64,000 nt of DNA from DASSNU01 sp035701265 (GCA_035701265.1 DASSNU010000014.1:57070-121069), one strand, 5' to 3'. Shown: positions 52,073 through 61,953, counted from the stretch's first letter. Numbers and translations are program-made. Notes: generated by a model not told the origin, from the letters alone.

Positions 52073-53079
52073 CTCGTGTCCTCTCCGTTGAGTGTGACGA
52101 GCCGCGCAGCGCGGGCGCGCGGCAGCACCACCAGCCCCATCGGCACGCGCCGTATGCCCGGCCACCGGTGCGTCGTGCCATCAGCCTCGCGAATGAGCAT
52201 CTGGCTCGAGATGCCGCCGTCGAGCATCACCGCGCGCTCACATCCGAGCGCGCCCATGAGCGCTGCCATCTCGGGTGTCGTGAGTCCGAACGGCACGAAG
52301 TCCAGCGTGCCGTCGAGCGCATCGAAGCGGGTGAGAGCCACGATCACACGGCCGTCGCGCAGCGCACCGATGGCGAGTCGCGCATCGGGATGCCCGACGT
52401 CGACTCCATCCACCACCGGCTCACGCACTGCGCGTGGCACGCTGCCGTCACCCTCGAGCAGGGTGGGGAACGACTGAAAGGCGGCCACGATGCCGGGGGC
52501 GTGACGCATGGCGGCAACGCGGTCCGCGCTCACCCATCGCAGCGCACCCGACGCATCGACGACCACCGCGGTGGAGAGCGGACCGTGCCCCGGCGCGAGG
52601 AACTCGCGCCCGCCGAGCACGACCCACCCCCACGGCAGCGACCCGACGAACTGGCCGGCATTCACCGCGAGCACCGCGTTGCGCGGCGCGCGGTCGATGG
52701 TCCACCGGGCACCGAGCACGCCGTGCGCGAACGCGGTGTCCAGCCGCACCCGCACGCGACGCGGATCGATGCGCGCGACGATCACGCGAATGCGCCACGC
52801 TTGGCCGTCGCCAGCAAGGCGCAGCTCGCCCCACTCCACACCATCCGCCGCGGCGTGCCACGCGATGGCGTGCTCCACGGTGGGGAGGGCAGCGTCCCAC
52901 TGCACGGGCGCGCGGTCGGAGCGCCACCACTCGCGCCACGCGCCGCCCTGCGCGACGGCCAGCGCGGAGCGCGGCAGGGTGGCCGGACCGCGCGTGGTCA
53001 TCCGCGGCTGCGCGGCGCCGAGCGCTGCGCAGCCGGCGAGCGCCACGCCGTAGAGGGCGCGGCGCGCGATGGTGTTCAC
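52069..53079 (-). CDS. secreted phosphodiester glycosidase (NAGPA/DUF2233 type)
   Basis: The 336-residue protein has a signal peptide and the phosphodiester glycosidase fold (PF09992), with VLAVNAGQFVGSLPWGW in the first half, and TPEMAALMGALGCERAVMLDGGISSQM near the end. Family members hydrolyse phosphodiester-linked sugars or related bonds outside the cell. Its GTG start at 53079 overlaps the upstream stop as GTGA, so it is coupled to its neighbours on both sides. Confidence 0.82.
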   Translation of the reverse strand: MNTIARRALYGVALAGCAALGAAQPRMTTRGPATLPRSALAVAQGGAWREWWRSDRAPVQWDAALPTVEHAIAWHAAADGVEWGELRLAGDGQAWRIRVIVARIDPRRVRVRLDTAFAHGVLGARWTIDRAPRNAVLAVNAGQFVGSLPWGWVVLGGREFLAPGHGPLSTAVVVDASGALRWVSADRVAAMRHAPGIVAAFQSFPTLLEGDGSVPRAVREPVVDGVDVGHPDARLAIGALRDGRVIVALTRFDALDGTLDFVPFGLTTPEMAALMGALGCERAVMLDGGISSQMLIREADGTTHRWPGIRRVPMGLVVLPRARAARLVTLNGEDTR

Positions 53080-53984
53080 CAGCTCGCGCCCTGCTTGTAC
53101 AGGGCGGCCGACAGACGCATGATCTCGTCGTGGCGGGCGTCGAGCGCGGCCAGCTCCGTCGTGTCCAACCCGTGCTTGTCACCGGCGACGTAGGCGAGCA
53201 CGCGCTCCTTGGCCATCTCGAACTGCTGCCGCGTCATCCCGCTCCGCTCGGCAGCGACACTGTCCGCCGCGATCTGCACGGCGCGAATGCGCGCGATCAG
53301 CGTCTCGTGCGCCGCGGTGAGTGAATCGTACTTCACGAGGTCCGCGGGTTTGATGGGCACCTGCCCGCACCGCTTGATCGCCTCGAGCGAGTCCTTCTCT
53401 CCGATGGCGAGCATTGGCGCCATCATCTGGCGCTGCAGCCGGGTGGCTTCGGCGGTGTCGCCGCGCGCTCTGGCCTCCTGCGCCTTCTGCAGCAGGGCTC
53501 CCATCTGCATTGCCCGCTGGCGGTCGGTTGCCATCTGCATCGCCGCCGCTCTCGCTTCACCTTCATGCGCGCGGTCGAGCGTGTCGCGCGTCTTTTCCAT
53601 GCAGAACCGCTGATCGCCCACCGCGTTGTCGTACCGCGTCTCCGCCTCGGGGTCGATCGCCGGCAACTCCTGCTCGATCTTCTGCGCGCGCGCGTTCATG
53701 GCCGCGACGCCAATGCCATCGGCGGCGGACACGATCTGGAGCTTCGCCTGCAGGCCATCGATGAGCCCGCTCACCCGCGCGCTGGTGAGCTCGACCATCT
53801 CGGCCGGCCGGCGCGTCGAGCCATCAGTGGCCGCAGTGCGCTGAGCACTGTCCGACGTGGCCGGGTCCATGGCGTGCTTCGCCTTCTTGATCAGCTTCCC
53901 GAACTGTGCGTGCGCCGTCGCGGGCGTGGCGAGCCCCACGAGCGCGGCGGTGAGAGCGAGCCGGACCATTGGCGTGTACCGCAT
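53076..53984 (-). CDS. secreted helical protein, function unknown
   Basis: The 302-residue product has a signal peptide ending TAHAQF and then a charged helical body with FGKLIKKAKHAMDP and AEATRLQRQMMAPML. Two Cys (RFCMEK and RCGQV) could bond. AGGAA precedes the ATG at 53984. The opening FGKLIKKAKH resembles FLHKLKQKVKE in the OmpA-type protein of the same run, so the two may share an N-terminal module. I know no family. Confidence 0.6.
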   Translation of the reverse strand: MRYTPMVRLALTAALVGLATPATAHAQFGKLIKKAKHAMDPATSDSAQRTAATDGSTRRPAEMVELTSARVSGLIDGLQAKLQIVSAADGIGVAAMNARAQKIEQELPAIDPEAETRYDNAVGDQRFCMEKTRDTLDRAHEGEARAAAMQMATDRQRAMQMGALLQKAQEARARGDTAEATRLQRQMMAPMLAIGEKDSLEAIKRCGQVPIKPADLVKYDSLTAAHETLIARIRAVQIAADSVAAERSGMTRQQFEMAKERVLAYVAGDKHGLDTTELAALDARHDEIMRLSAALYKQGASW

Positions 53985-54057
53985 CGGGATTCCTCGTAGC
54001 GTGACGTGCATGGTGGTGTACGGATGTGGGTGAGCGCTCGCCGGCGAATGGCACGCG

Positions 54058-54654
54058 CTACGGCTCGACACCGCGGTCGGTTGAATCACGTGGTGCCATG
54101 GCTCGCACCGCCTGCCTGAACCGCTGGATCTCGGCGTGGTGCGCCGCCACGAAAGCGAGGTTGTCTGTGGACACGACGTCGGGCGCCGTGGTCGCGCGCT
54201 CGCGCGGGCGCGCCGTCGCAATCTCCGCCTGGGCGATGGTGTAGGACACGAGCACGTAGTCGCGCGGCGACAACCGGGCGCGCTCGATGGCGTTCCGTAT
54301 CTGCGGAATGCTCGCCAGCCGGTCCGCCGCCTGTTGGAGCGTCTCTGCGTCGGTGAGCGGCGCTTCCTGATCGAGCCGTTTGAGCAGTTGCGGATCGGTG
54401 GCGCCGAGCCGTGCGATGTTCAGAGATGCCTGGGTCGCCCGGGCCACGTCGTCCGTCGTGAGATGCACGCGTGCGAGCGCGGCCTCGTCCGAGGCCTCGA
54501 GGGCGTGGAGCAGCGACGGCGTCGGCGTGGCCGACTGGGATGTGGTCGACGTCGTGGCCGCCGGCCGATCGGCGGCGGGGGCGGGGGCATCGCGCCTCGC
54601 GCAGCCAGCCAGAACGGCGGCGATGAGGGTGAGGGTGCGCACTCGTCGCGTCAT
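54058..54654 (-). CDS. lipoprotein, function unknown
   Basis: The 198-residue product has a lipoprotein signal ending VLAGC, a Thr/Pro/Ala linker, then an all-helical domain with RARLSPRDYVLVSYTIAQAEIA. No family is recognised. It lies 5 bases after the preceding gene of the run. Confidence 0.65.
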   Translation of the reverse strand: MTRRVRTLTLIAAVLAGCARRDAPAPAADRPAATTSTTSQSATPTPSLLHALEASDEAALARVHLTTDDVARATQASLNIARLGATDPQLLKRLDQEAPLTDAETLQQAADRLASIPQIRNAIERARLSPRDYVLVSYTIAQAEIATARPRERATTAPDVVSTDNLAFVAAHHAEIQRFRQAVRAMAPRDSTDRGVEP

Positions 54655-54659
54655 GCTTT

Positions 54660-55214
54660 CTATTCGCGCATGGTGAGCGTGACGGTGGCGGGGTTCGACC
54701 GCACCAGCTCATAGGCCGGCGTCGAGCCCGGCGGCCGCGCGACGACCGCGGCGACCACCCATGTGCAGGTGATCGGAAACGGCCCGCCCGGCCGTGATGC
54801 GCGGATGGTGATGGGAAAACCGGATGACGGGAGTGGATACGACGCACCGGCCTCACACACGGACTGCACGCGAGGGGGAGACACATCGATCCGGTACGGC
54901 CCCGTCATCCCTTGTATGTGCACCTGCGTCATGTTCACGGCCGGCAGCGGTGTCCAGCGGGTGTACACGCGGACGTCCGGCGTTCGCGGGCCGCACAGCG
55001 TCGTGCCGCCGAGCTCGCACCGGTAGGGGAACGGTTGCGTGATGGACCTGCTCCAGTGCACGCTGTCGAGCGACACTTCGAAGGATTGTTGGAACTCGGC
55101 GACGGGCACCTTCCGTGTCTGTGCGGCGAGCGGCGCGGTCACGACGAGGAGCGCCGCCACAGCGATCAGGAGTCCGGTGGCACGCCGGTGTATACGGAAC
55201 TGGGGAGCTCGCAT
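54660..55214 (-). CDS. secreted protein, function unknown
   Basis: The 184-residue product has a signal peptide ending PLAAQ. A strand-rich domain follows with two Cys pairs (CELGGTTLC, CEAG, ITCTW). I know no family. It is close to the OmpA gene before it (41 bases) and the lipoprotein gene after it (5 bases), so all three are probably one unit. Confidence 0.6.
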   Translation of the reverse strand: MRAPQFRIHRRATGLLIAVAALLVVTAPLAAQTRKVPVAEFQQSFEVSLDSVHWSRSITQPFPYRCELGGTTLCGPRTPDVRVYTRWTPLPAVNMTQVHIQGMTGPYRIDVSPPRVQSVCEAGASYPLPSSGFPITIRASRPGGPFPITCTWVVAAVVARPPGSTPAYELVRSNPATVTLTMRE

Positions 55215-55255
55215 ATGGATGCTGTTCAGGTGAATCAGTGCGCGCCGAACGGCAC

Positions 55256-56599
55256 TCACATCTTCACCAGCTCCACCCGCCGATTCTGCTGCCGTCCCTC
55301 CGGCGTGTCGTTCGACGCCACGGGCTTCGTCGCGCCGTACCCCCTGGTCGCGAGCCGGCTCGCGTCGATCTGGTAGCTCGTCTCGAGGTACCGGGCCACC
55401 GCCGCCGCGCGCTGCTCGCTCAACGTCTGATTGGCCGCGGCATCGCCCACGTTGTCCGTGTGCCCCTCGATCGTGAGCTTGAGCTCGGGGTGCGCCTTCA
55501 GCATCTCGCCGATCTCCTTCAGCGTCGGCGTCGACTCGCCCTCGATCGTGGCCGAGCCCGTGGCGAAGAGAATCCCGTGCGTCGACACGCGGCCGCTCGC
55601 GGCGAGCGCGTCGTAGAGCGGCTTGCCCCCCTCGGCGATGCGGATCTCGGTCACCAGTGCCCCTCCGTCCTCTTCGCTCACACGGGGCACCTCCACCTTG
55701 ATCTTCTTCGTGCGCGAGAAGATGAGGCCGTTGAGCTGGCCGAGACGCTGCTCGTTGATGTACGACTTCACGTAGCCGCCATCGAACATGAAGCGGCAGT
55801 GCACGAGATCGTTGTCGGAGATGCCGGTGGCGTCCTGATGGGAGTTCTTGTCGCCGTTCGGGCCGCTCCCGCTGACACCGGCGGAGTTCTGATAGCACCA
55901 CACCTGCATCGACTTGTCGCCGTCGTCGCCGACCGTGAAGGTCAGCGGGTTCGCGTTGGGACCGTGGAACGTCGCCTCGATGGTGAAGCGCTGGGGCAGC
56001 ACCTCGGGGAGGTTGATCCAGAAGATGGCGCTGGTCACCGTGCGGAAATACTTCTTGCCGTCGATCTCGACGATCGTGACGTTGCCGTCCGTGACGTCTT
56101 CGTGCGTCGGCAGGTCGCCCACCCTGTCGTCGCCGAAGTCATCGTAGAAGAGCACACGGTCGCCCGGGACGAAGTCGTAGTTGAGCCAGACGCCGACGCC
56201 CGGCGGCTGACTCTCCGCCGCGCCATCACCACCAGCGCTGCCATCGGTTCCGACAGCGTGCCCGGACTGCATGCTCACCTGACGCGTGGCCGCATCCATC
56301 GCCGCCGCCGAGTCGGCGCTCGACACGGCGTTCCCGTCGGCATCCGTCACCGCCACCGCCTGCCCCGCGGCCGCCGCCCGCTGCATGCACACGTTGTCGC
56401 TGATCAGGCAGTGGACGACCGTCTTCGCCTTGCTCGCCACCGAGTCCAGCATCGCGTTCGTCCCAGTGTCGACCGCCGCTCCGGCCTTCTCCTTCACCTT
56501 CTGCTTGAGCTTGTGCAGGAACCCCTGCGCCGACGCCGTGTGGGCGCTCCCCAGGGCGAGCGCGATGAGCGTGAAGGCTCGAATCACCGTGCGTGACAT
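55256..56599 (-). CDS. OmpA-family secreted protein
   Basis: The 447-residue protein has AAGGAG before the ATG at 56599 and a signal peptide ending TASAQG. The middle domain, with FYDDFGDDRVGDLP and a strand set around FRTVTSAIFWINLPE, resembles modules found before OmpA domains. The C-terminus is a peptidoglycan-binding OmpA domain: HGILFATGSATIEGESTPTL, LTIEGHTDNVGDAAANQTLS, and QQNRRVELVKM. It heads the minus-strand envelope run and faces the divergent SARP-type regulator gene, 136 bases away. Confidence 0.85.
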   Translation of the reverse strand: MSRTVIRAFTLIALALGSAHTASAQGFLHKLKQKVKEKAGAAVDTGTNAMLDSVASKAKTVVHCLISDNVCMQRAAAAGQAVAVTDADGNAVSSADSAAAMDAATRQVSMQSGHAVGTDGSAGGDGAAESQPPGVGVWLNYDFVPGDRVLFYDDFGDDRVGDLPTHEDVTDGNVTIVEIDGKKYFRTVTSAIFWINLPEVLPQRFTIEATFHGPNANPLTFTVGDDGDKSMQVWCYQNSAGVSGSGPNGDKNSHQDATGISDNDLVHCRFMFDGGYVKSYINEQRLGQLNGLIFSRTKKIKVEVPRVSEEDGGALVTEIRIAEGGKPLYDALAASGRVSTHGILFATGSATIEGESTPTLKEIGEMLKAHPELKLTIEGHTDNVGDAAANQTLSEQRAAAVARYLETSYQIDASRLATRGYGATKPVASNDTPEGRQQNRRVELVKM

Positions 56600-56735
56600 G
56601 CCGAACTCCTTGGTGAGAGACTGCCGGGACCGCGTGGCGCTTCCCGCCGGCCGCATGTACTTTCGCAAGCACCTTCTGCGTGGTCAGGCGGCAACATAGA
56701 GCGCGCTGTCTTCTGCGTCTCAACAAATCAACACG

Positions 56736-59645
56736 TTGTCTCCCAACAGCTTCCGCCTCATTACCCTCGGGCGGCTCGCGCTCCAGCGGCCCGATGGCGC
56801 CGAAGACGCCTCGCTCGGCAAGCGGCGGCGCAAGCTCGCGTTGCTCGCCGTTCTCGCGTGCGCGGGGCGCTCACTCGAGCGCGATTTTCTCCTCGACATG
56901 TTCTGGGGGAATCAGGACGAGGAGCGGGCCCGGCACTCCTTGAGCGATGCGCTCTCGCACCTGCGCCGCGTGCTCGGCCCCGATTCCATCACCACCCGGC
57001 GGACGGATGTCGCGCTCGGTGAGGGCGCCAACATCACCGTGGATGCGCTCGATCTCACCGCGGCGGCGGCGGCGAAGGACTGGCAGCGGGTGGCCGATCT
57101 CTACGCCGGCCCGTTTCTCGATTTCGTCCACGTCGAAGGATCGGCCGGCTTCGAGCAGTGGGTGTCGCGCGAGCGCGAGCATCTCCACGCCCTCTTCGTT
57201 CGCGCCAGCGCGAGCCATTGCGTCACCCTCGCCCGTACCCGGCAGTGGGACGAATGCGCCGCGCTGGCCGCGCGCTGGCTGGACGTGGAACCGCTCTCCG
57301 CCGATGCCGCGCTCTACCAGCTCAATGCGCTCAAGGCGCCCGGGACGCGCGACGCCGATGCACGCGCGCTCGCGGCGTTCGAACGGCTCGCCGCGCGCCT
57401 CGCGCGCGAGTACCAGACCCAGCCGGATCGCCGCGTGAGTACGCTCGCGGCCGACATCGCCCGCCGGATAGCGGCAAGCGACAGCGCCGGCGTCGAGCCA
57501 ACGGCGGCGAGCGTCCCTCCCACCGCTGCGCCGGCTGGGGCGCCTCCCATCCCGCCGGTGGATCGACCCCCAACGCGCCGCGGGCGGCGCCGGATGGCGG
57601 CCTGGATGAGCCTCGCCGCATTGGCGATCGCCGCGGTCGGCGCCGTCGGACTCTTCGCGCGCCGCGGCGACGGCGTGATCCCGCCCTCGAAACCGGCCAT
57701 CGGGATCATCGAGATTCGCAACCTGACCGGCGACACCACCACCGCGTGGCTCTCCACCGGTCTCCCGCAGATGATCGTCGCCGATCTGTCCCGCAGCTCG
57801 GCCGTCGACGTGATCGATCCGAGCCGGGTACTGCACGTGCTCGCGCGGGCCAACTTCTCCGCGTCAGCGGGAGGGGGTCTGCCACTCAGTACCGTGCTCG
57901 ACCTGGGGCGCCGTGTGGGTGCAACGTGGGTGGTGAGCGGCACGTTGAGCCGCGCCAGCGGCGCGTACATCCTCAACTTCAGCGTGCACGACGTGGCCAC
58001 GAGCGACCTCGTGCGCCCCTACGTGGTGAGCGACGCGGACGTCATGTCGCTCGCCGACCACGCCGCGGCTCGGCTCCTGGCGGCGGCCAACGCGCACGGG
58101 CCCGGACCGCACCTGGCGGAAGTGGAGACATCCAGCCTCCAGGCCTACCAGCATTACGTGCGCGCCGTGCAGGCGGGGGACGAGGGGCGGTGGCTCGATC
58201 AACGACGTGAGGTGGACGCGGCCATTGCGCTCGATTCCGGCTTCGTGGCGGCGCTCCGGATGGGGATCTTTCTCGCGAGCGAGAGCGAAGCGGACCCCGA
58301 CACCCTGGCCCGCCTCGTGGCCGCGTTCAAGCGCGCCGCGCCCCGCGCCTCGGAGCACGACCGGTTGGAGCAGAGCGTGTACGTCGCCCTCCGGAACGGC
58401 GAGCGCAGCCGGAGCGAGGAGCTGGCCCGGCAACTCGTGCAACGGTATCCGCGGGACCCGCACAGTTACGCGATGCTTGCGGATGTCTACAACACGCACG
58501 GCATGTGGGGCGCCGCGGACACCGTGTTCATGCAGGAGCTCACCCTCGACTCGCTGGCCACCGAGGCGGGGGCGGGGCCGTGCGCGCCGTGCGTCGCCTA
58601 CGGCGGGTTGATCAGCGACCGGGTGGACGAAGGCGATCTCCCGGATGCGGAGCACGCGGCGAATCGGTGGATCGCGCTCCAACCCGATCTCCCTGCCTCC
58701 TGGTCAGCGCTGGCCACGACACTCTCGTACGAGCAGCGGTTCGACGAAGCGCTCGAGATCGAGCGCCGAGCCGCCGCGTTGCGCGGCAACGACGCGGCAT
58801 CACGCACTCGCATCGGGCGCGTCCTGCTCATGGCCCGTCGTTGGCGGGAAGCCGACTCGCTCATCACCATCCTGAGCACGAGCTCGTCGCGCCAGGAGCG
58901 CTCCGATGCGTTCGATCTGCGCATGCTGCTCCAGCGGGAGCGTGGGCAGATCCGCGCGTCCATCCGCACCGCCAACGCGTTTCACGAGTCGACCGATGGC
59001 GGCGGCGCGGTGCCGCTCATGAAGGGGAAGAGTCTGGCGGTACTCGGCGACTACGCCGAGGCAGCTCGTCTGTACGAGACCATGGCCCACACATCCGCCA
59101 CGCCGGGCCCCGCGGTGTCGCCGATCAGTACACTCGTGGGCGACTGGTCGCGCACCTTCTGCTGGGAGCATGCGCTGGAGGCCGACGCCATTGCCGGCAG
59201 CGGCGACACCGTACGCCTGCGCGTGCTGGCCGATTCGATCGAGATGATGAGTGTGCGCAGCTATTACGGGCGCGACTGGCGGCTCGCCCACCACGTGCGC
59301 GGGCTCATCGCCATGCAGGGGCACCGCTACGCCGAAGCCGAGCGCGAATTTCAGGCGGCGCGCTGGGGCGTGGCCGGGTGGACGCGCACGGTGGCCGAGC
59401 TAGCCAAGGCACAGCTCGCCCTCGGCCATCCGCGTGACGCGATCCGCACCCTCCGCGATGCCTACGAGGGCCCGCTCGATGCGATGGGGCGGTACGAGCC
59501 GCGGAGCCGCCTCGATTTCCTGATGGCGAAATCGTTCCAGGCGGCGGGGATGGCGGACAGCGCGGCGGTTTACGCCGGCTACGTGCGCACGGCGTGGAGG
59601 GACGCGGATCCGGAGGTCAAGCGGCTGCTGGCGGAGTTGCGGTGA
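56736..59645 (+). CDS. SARP/BTAD-type regulator with membrane segment, TolB-like domain and TPRs
   Basis: The 969-residue protein starts with an OmpR-like winged helix (residues about 5-95; RLITLGRLALQRPDG, KRRRKLALLAVLA) and a BTAD domain (about 97-240). A Pro-rich linker leads to a single membrane segment at about 289-308. Next is a TolB-N-like module (about 319-440; AIGIIEIRNLTGDTTTAWLSTGL), and then TPR-like helices to the end. This makes a DNA-binding protein that spans the membrane and senses outside the cytoplasm. The start is a TTG at 56736, since no ATG or ribosome site precedes the winged helix. Confidence 0.85.
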   Translation: MSPNSFRLITLGRLALQRPDGAEDASLGKRRRKLALLAVLACAGRSLERDFLLDMFWGNQDEERARHSLSDALSHLRRVLGPDSITTRRTDVALGEGANITVDALDLTAAAAAKDWQRVADLYAGPFLDFVHVEGSAGFEQWVSREREHLHALFVRASASHCVTLARTRQWDECAALAARWLDVEPLSADAALYQLNALKAPGTRDADARALAAFERLAARLAREYQTQPDRRVSTLAADIARRIAASDSAGVEPTAASVPPTAAPAGAPPIPPVDRPPTRRGRRRMAAWMSLAALAIAAVGAVGLFARRGDGVIPPSKPAIGIIEIRNLTGDTTTAWLSTGLPQMIVADLSRSSAVDVIDPSRVLHVLARANFSASAGGGLPLSTVLDLGRRVGATWVVSGTLSRASGAYILNFSVHDVATSDLVRPYVVSDADVMSLADHAAARLLAAANAHGPGPHLAEVETSSLQAYQHYVRAVQAGDEGRWLDQRREVDAAIALDSGFVAALRMGIFLASESEADPDTLARLVAAFKRAAPRASEHDRLEQSVYVALRNGERSRSEELARQLVQRYPRDPHSYAMLADVYNTHGMWGAADTVFMQELTLDSLATEAGAGPCAPCVAYGGLISDRVDEGDLPDAEHAANRWIALQPDLPASWSALATTLSYEQRFDEALEIERRAAALRGNDAASRTRIGRVLLMARRWREADSLITILSTSSSRQERSDAFDLRMLLQRERGQIRASIRTANAFHESTDGGGAVPLMKGKSLAVLGDYAEAARLYETMAHTSATPGPAVSPISTLVGDWSRTFCWEHALEADAIAGSGDTVRLRVLADSIEMMSVRSYYGRDWRLAHHVRGLIAMQGHRYAEAEREFQAARWGVAGWTRTVAELAKAQLALGHPRDAIRTLRDAYEGPLDAMGRYEPRSRLDFLMAKSFQAAGMADSAAVYAGYVRTAWRDADPEVKRLLAELR

Positions 59646-59684
59646 GTTAGCACGCAGGGGGCGGCGGTAGGGGATTGCACGCGC

Positions 59685-60046
59685 GTGACCGGAGTCGGTG
59701 CGCTGACCATCACGCTGCCGCCGAACTTGCCCGCGCAGCGTACGATGATGTTCGGACGGCGTCCGACAGTCACCTTCCCGCCGCTCGTCGTGACCCTCTC
59801 CCGGAACTTCGCTGGCCCGTTCCAGCAGTGGCTCGCCAGCGGCAGCCCCAAGAACGGCAGCCTGACCTTCCTCTCCACGGACGTGAAGACGCCCCTCTTT
59901 GTCCTGGACTTCACCGCCTGCGCATCACGACGATCACCAACGAGACGTCGACCGGATCGACAAGCATTCAGCGATGGACGGTCACGATGTCAGTGAGCGG
60001 GATGAGTGTCGCGTCGATCAATGGGAGTTCGATCCGCATACGCTGA
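59685..60046 (+). pseudogene. frameshifted remnant resembling a phage tail-tube/Hcp-like protein
   Basis: The frame from 59685 encodes PPLVVTLSRNFAGPFQQWL and KNGSLTFLSTDVKTPL, then breaks near 59920, and the next frame continues RITTITNETSTGSTSIQRWTVTMSVSGMSV. A single missing base would join them. The pattern of a strand, a W-containing helix and a closing strand set resembles tail-tube-like proteins, but that match is weak. Either a decayed gene or a sequence error. Confidence 0.4.
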
Positions 60047-60284
60047 CATCGTGCCGCGGCCATCACCCCGTGGCTGGTCGCGGCGACTTCCGCAGTTTCG
60101 CGGCGAACACCGGGAGCCCAGCCCGACCAGGGTGAACGCGAGCGGGAGGAGCAGGCTGCCGCGCCTGCACCACGGGCCAGACGAAGAAGGCGAACCCGGG
60201 CCACCGTCGGCGCGGGTGAGGCCCATCATGGCGGCCGCCAGCTGCCCGCAGGGTGACGGGAGACCGCACCACCCCTCGCATTCG
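60047..60284. other. intergenic, no gene recognised
   Basis: No convincing reading frame, hairpin or promoter is seen between the tail-like remnant and the next broken gene. Confidence 0.4.
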
Positions 60285-60680
60285 TCATCCGCCTGCGTTC
60301 CGCCGGCGTTCGCCCCCCACCGCCCGGTCCACGAGTACGCGACGCACCGCGATTGAAATTCCTATCCCCCGCGTTAGCACGAACGCTGGCCCCCACGCGT
60401 AATTGCCGCGCCAGCCGTGGGCGACCTCGAACGTGCGCCGCTCGGTGAGCACCGCGTCAAGCTCCGACCAGAGACTGCGAAGGCACTCCGCCCTCGGCGC
60501 TGACACCTTGAACGTCATGGCATCCTGCCCGCTGGTATGTTATTCGACGTCTCCCGAGCTGAAGTACCGGTCGAAGACCTCGGCCACACCATCATTGGCG
60601 TCGGCCACAAACCCGTCGAGCGACATGGACATGAGTGCGATGACCTTCGACGTCCCGCGCTCCGTTCGAGCAGCGGACAT
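60285..60680 (-). pseudogene. broken RibD C-terminal/DHFR-like reductase gene
   Basis: The minus-strand frame from the ATG at 60680 encodes a typical DHFR-like start (KVIALMSMSLDGFVADAND, then VFDRYFSSGDVE). A TAA stop interrupts it near 60540. The same frame resumes with SELDAVLTERRTFEVAHGW and PAFVLT. The normal C-terminal half of the family is missing after FVLT. This is a nonsense-plus-truncation pseudogene of a reductase usually found as a stand-alone gene. Confidence 0.7.
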
Positions 60681-61122
60681 CGCATGCAGAAGCTACCATA
60701 AGCAATACGAACGAGCCGCACGAAAATCGACAAGGATCTTCGTGACGAGAAGCCGGGCGGACGAGGACAAGGTGGTCGGAAGCAACCCGCGGCCGAGGCT
60801 GTCGTCCGCATCACACGGCGAAGAAAGCGCCTTCTCCGCCGTGACATAACCGCAACGTCTCTGCCTGGGTCGCGCGCGTTTCTGCACGAGGATCACGAGG
60901 CCGCCGAACAGCTGTCGTAGTCTGTCGTCTGGACAACCGGCGCTCACATGCTGACCAACGAGTTGACGTGCACGAGCACCTGGGGCACGAGCTCCCTGAG
61001 GCCTTCTGCCTTCCAGTATCAGAAGTGGAGGGCCAGCGTCGAGCAGGGTTCGAACACCCACGGCTCGCAGCATCACTCCGCAAATCGCGCGTCAGATCCA
61101 ACACAGTGGTACTGACAGTCCG
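60681..61122. other. long region without a recognised gene
   Basis: Frames on both strands are short and Arg/Ser-rich and none matches a family I know. It separates the broken reductase gene from a TPR gene and is probably decayed sequence. Confidence 0.45.
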
Positions 61123-61953
61123 TTACTTCGTCCACGCGGTCACACCACGGGTGGGATCCCCGAAAGCTCTCGCCTCCGTAAAGCATTGCTCAGCCAACTC
61201 CAGCTGGCCAAGCCGTTCCCAGACCGTCCCCTCATTGCCCACGAGGTGCGCAAAGATCGGTTCTTCCTGCAACCAACGACGAAAGGTCGCGAAGTAGTTG
61301 GGAAGAAACGAGCGCACGAATCCGTCATCTAGGGATCGATCGATATAGAACAGCCCCCCGTGCGCACCAGAATCTTCCTCCGCGATCGCGCTCTCCGGCG
61401 TAGGCCAACTGACCGACGCGGCTCCCGCCTCGCTCGCGAGCCATAGGGCGCCGAAAGTGGCACACTCGATCCACTTTGTCCCGATGGGCGCCCCGAGTTG
61501 CACGATCGGCGTGCTCACATCGTTCCGCATGCGCTTCACAAGGCGACAGGCAAGTGCCTGCCGACCCGCATTGAAGTTGTGCAATGCCTTGTCGAACTGT
61601 CCCATCTTCCTCTGCGTGATTGCGAGACTGTTGAACGCCTCAGCGAAGTCAGCATCGAGGCTGATCGCCCGACCAAATGCCTGGACGGCAGACGGGAATT
61701 CTCCCTGTAACTGATCGGCAATGCCGAGCGCGAGGTGAACGCTTGCTTGCGTGGGAGCGAGCTCAGCGGCTCTTGAGAGGTAGACTGACGCGGTATGGAA
61801 GTCGTTGAGGAATCGGGCAGCCTGCCCCGCTCCGTACCATGCGTACCAATCGTCAGGCTGTGCGTCGCACAACGCCCGGAACTCGGCCAAGGCCGCCGCC
61901 ATGTCTCCTAGTCGGAGATGTTCCGTCGCCCGTTCACGGTCAGGAAGTGTCAT
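61123..61953 (-). CDS. TPR protein
   Basis: The 276-residue product has three or four clear TPR units: ATEHLRLGDMAAALAEFRAL, WYAWYGAGQAARFLNDFHTA, VHLALGIADQLQGEFPSAVQAF, and AFNSLAITQRKMGQFDKAL. A further unit with WERLGQLELAEQCFTEA lies near the C-terminus. No export signal is seen, so it is probably cytosolic. The region between the repeat groups is not recognised. Confidence 0.75.
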   Translation of the reverse strand: MTLPDRERATEHLRLGDMAAALAEFRALCDAQPDDWYAWYGAGQAARFLNDFHTASVYLSRAAELAPTQASVHLALGIADQLQGEFPSAVQAFGRAISLDADFAEAFNSLAITQRKMGQFDKALHNFNAGRQALACRLVKRMRNDVSTPIVQLGAPIGTKWIECATFGALWLASEAGAASVSWPTPESAIAEEDSGAHGGLFYIDRSLDDGFVRSFLPNYFATFRRWLQEEPIFAHLVGNEGTVWERLGQLELAEQCFTEARAFGDPTRGVTAWTK

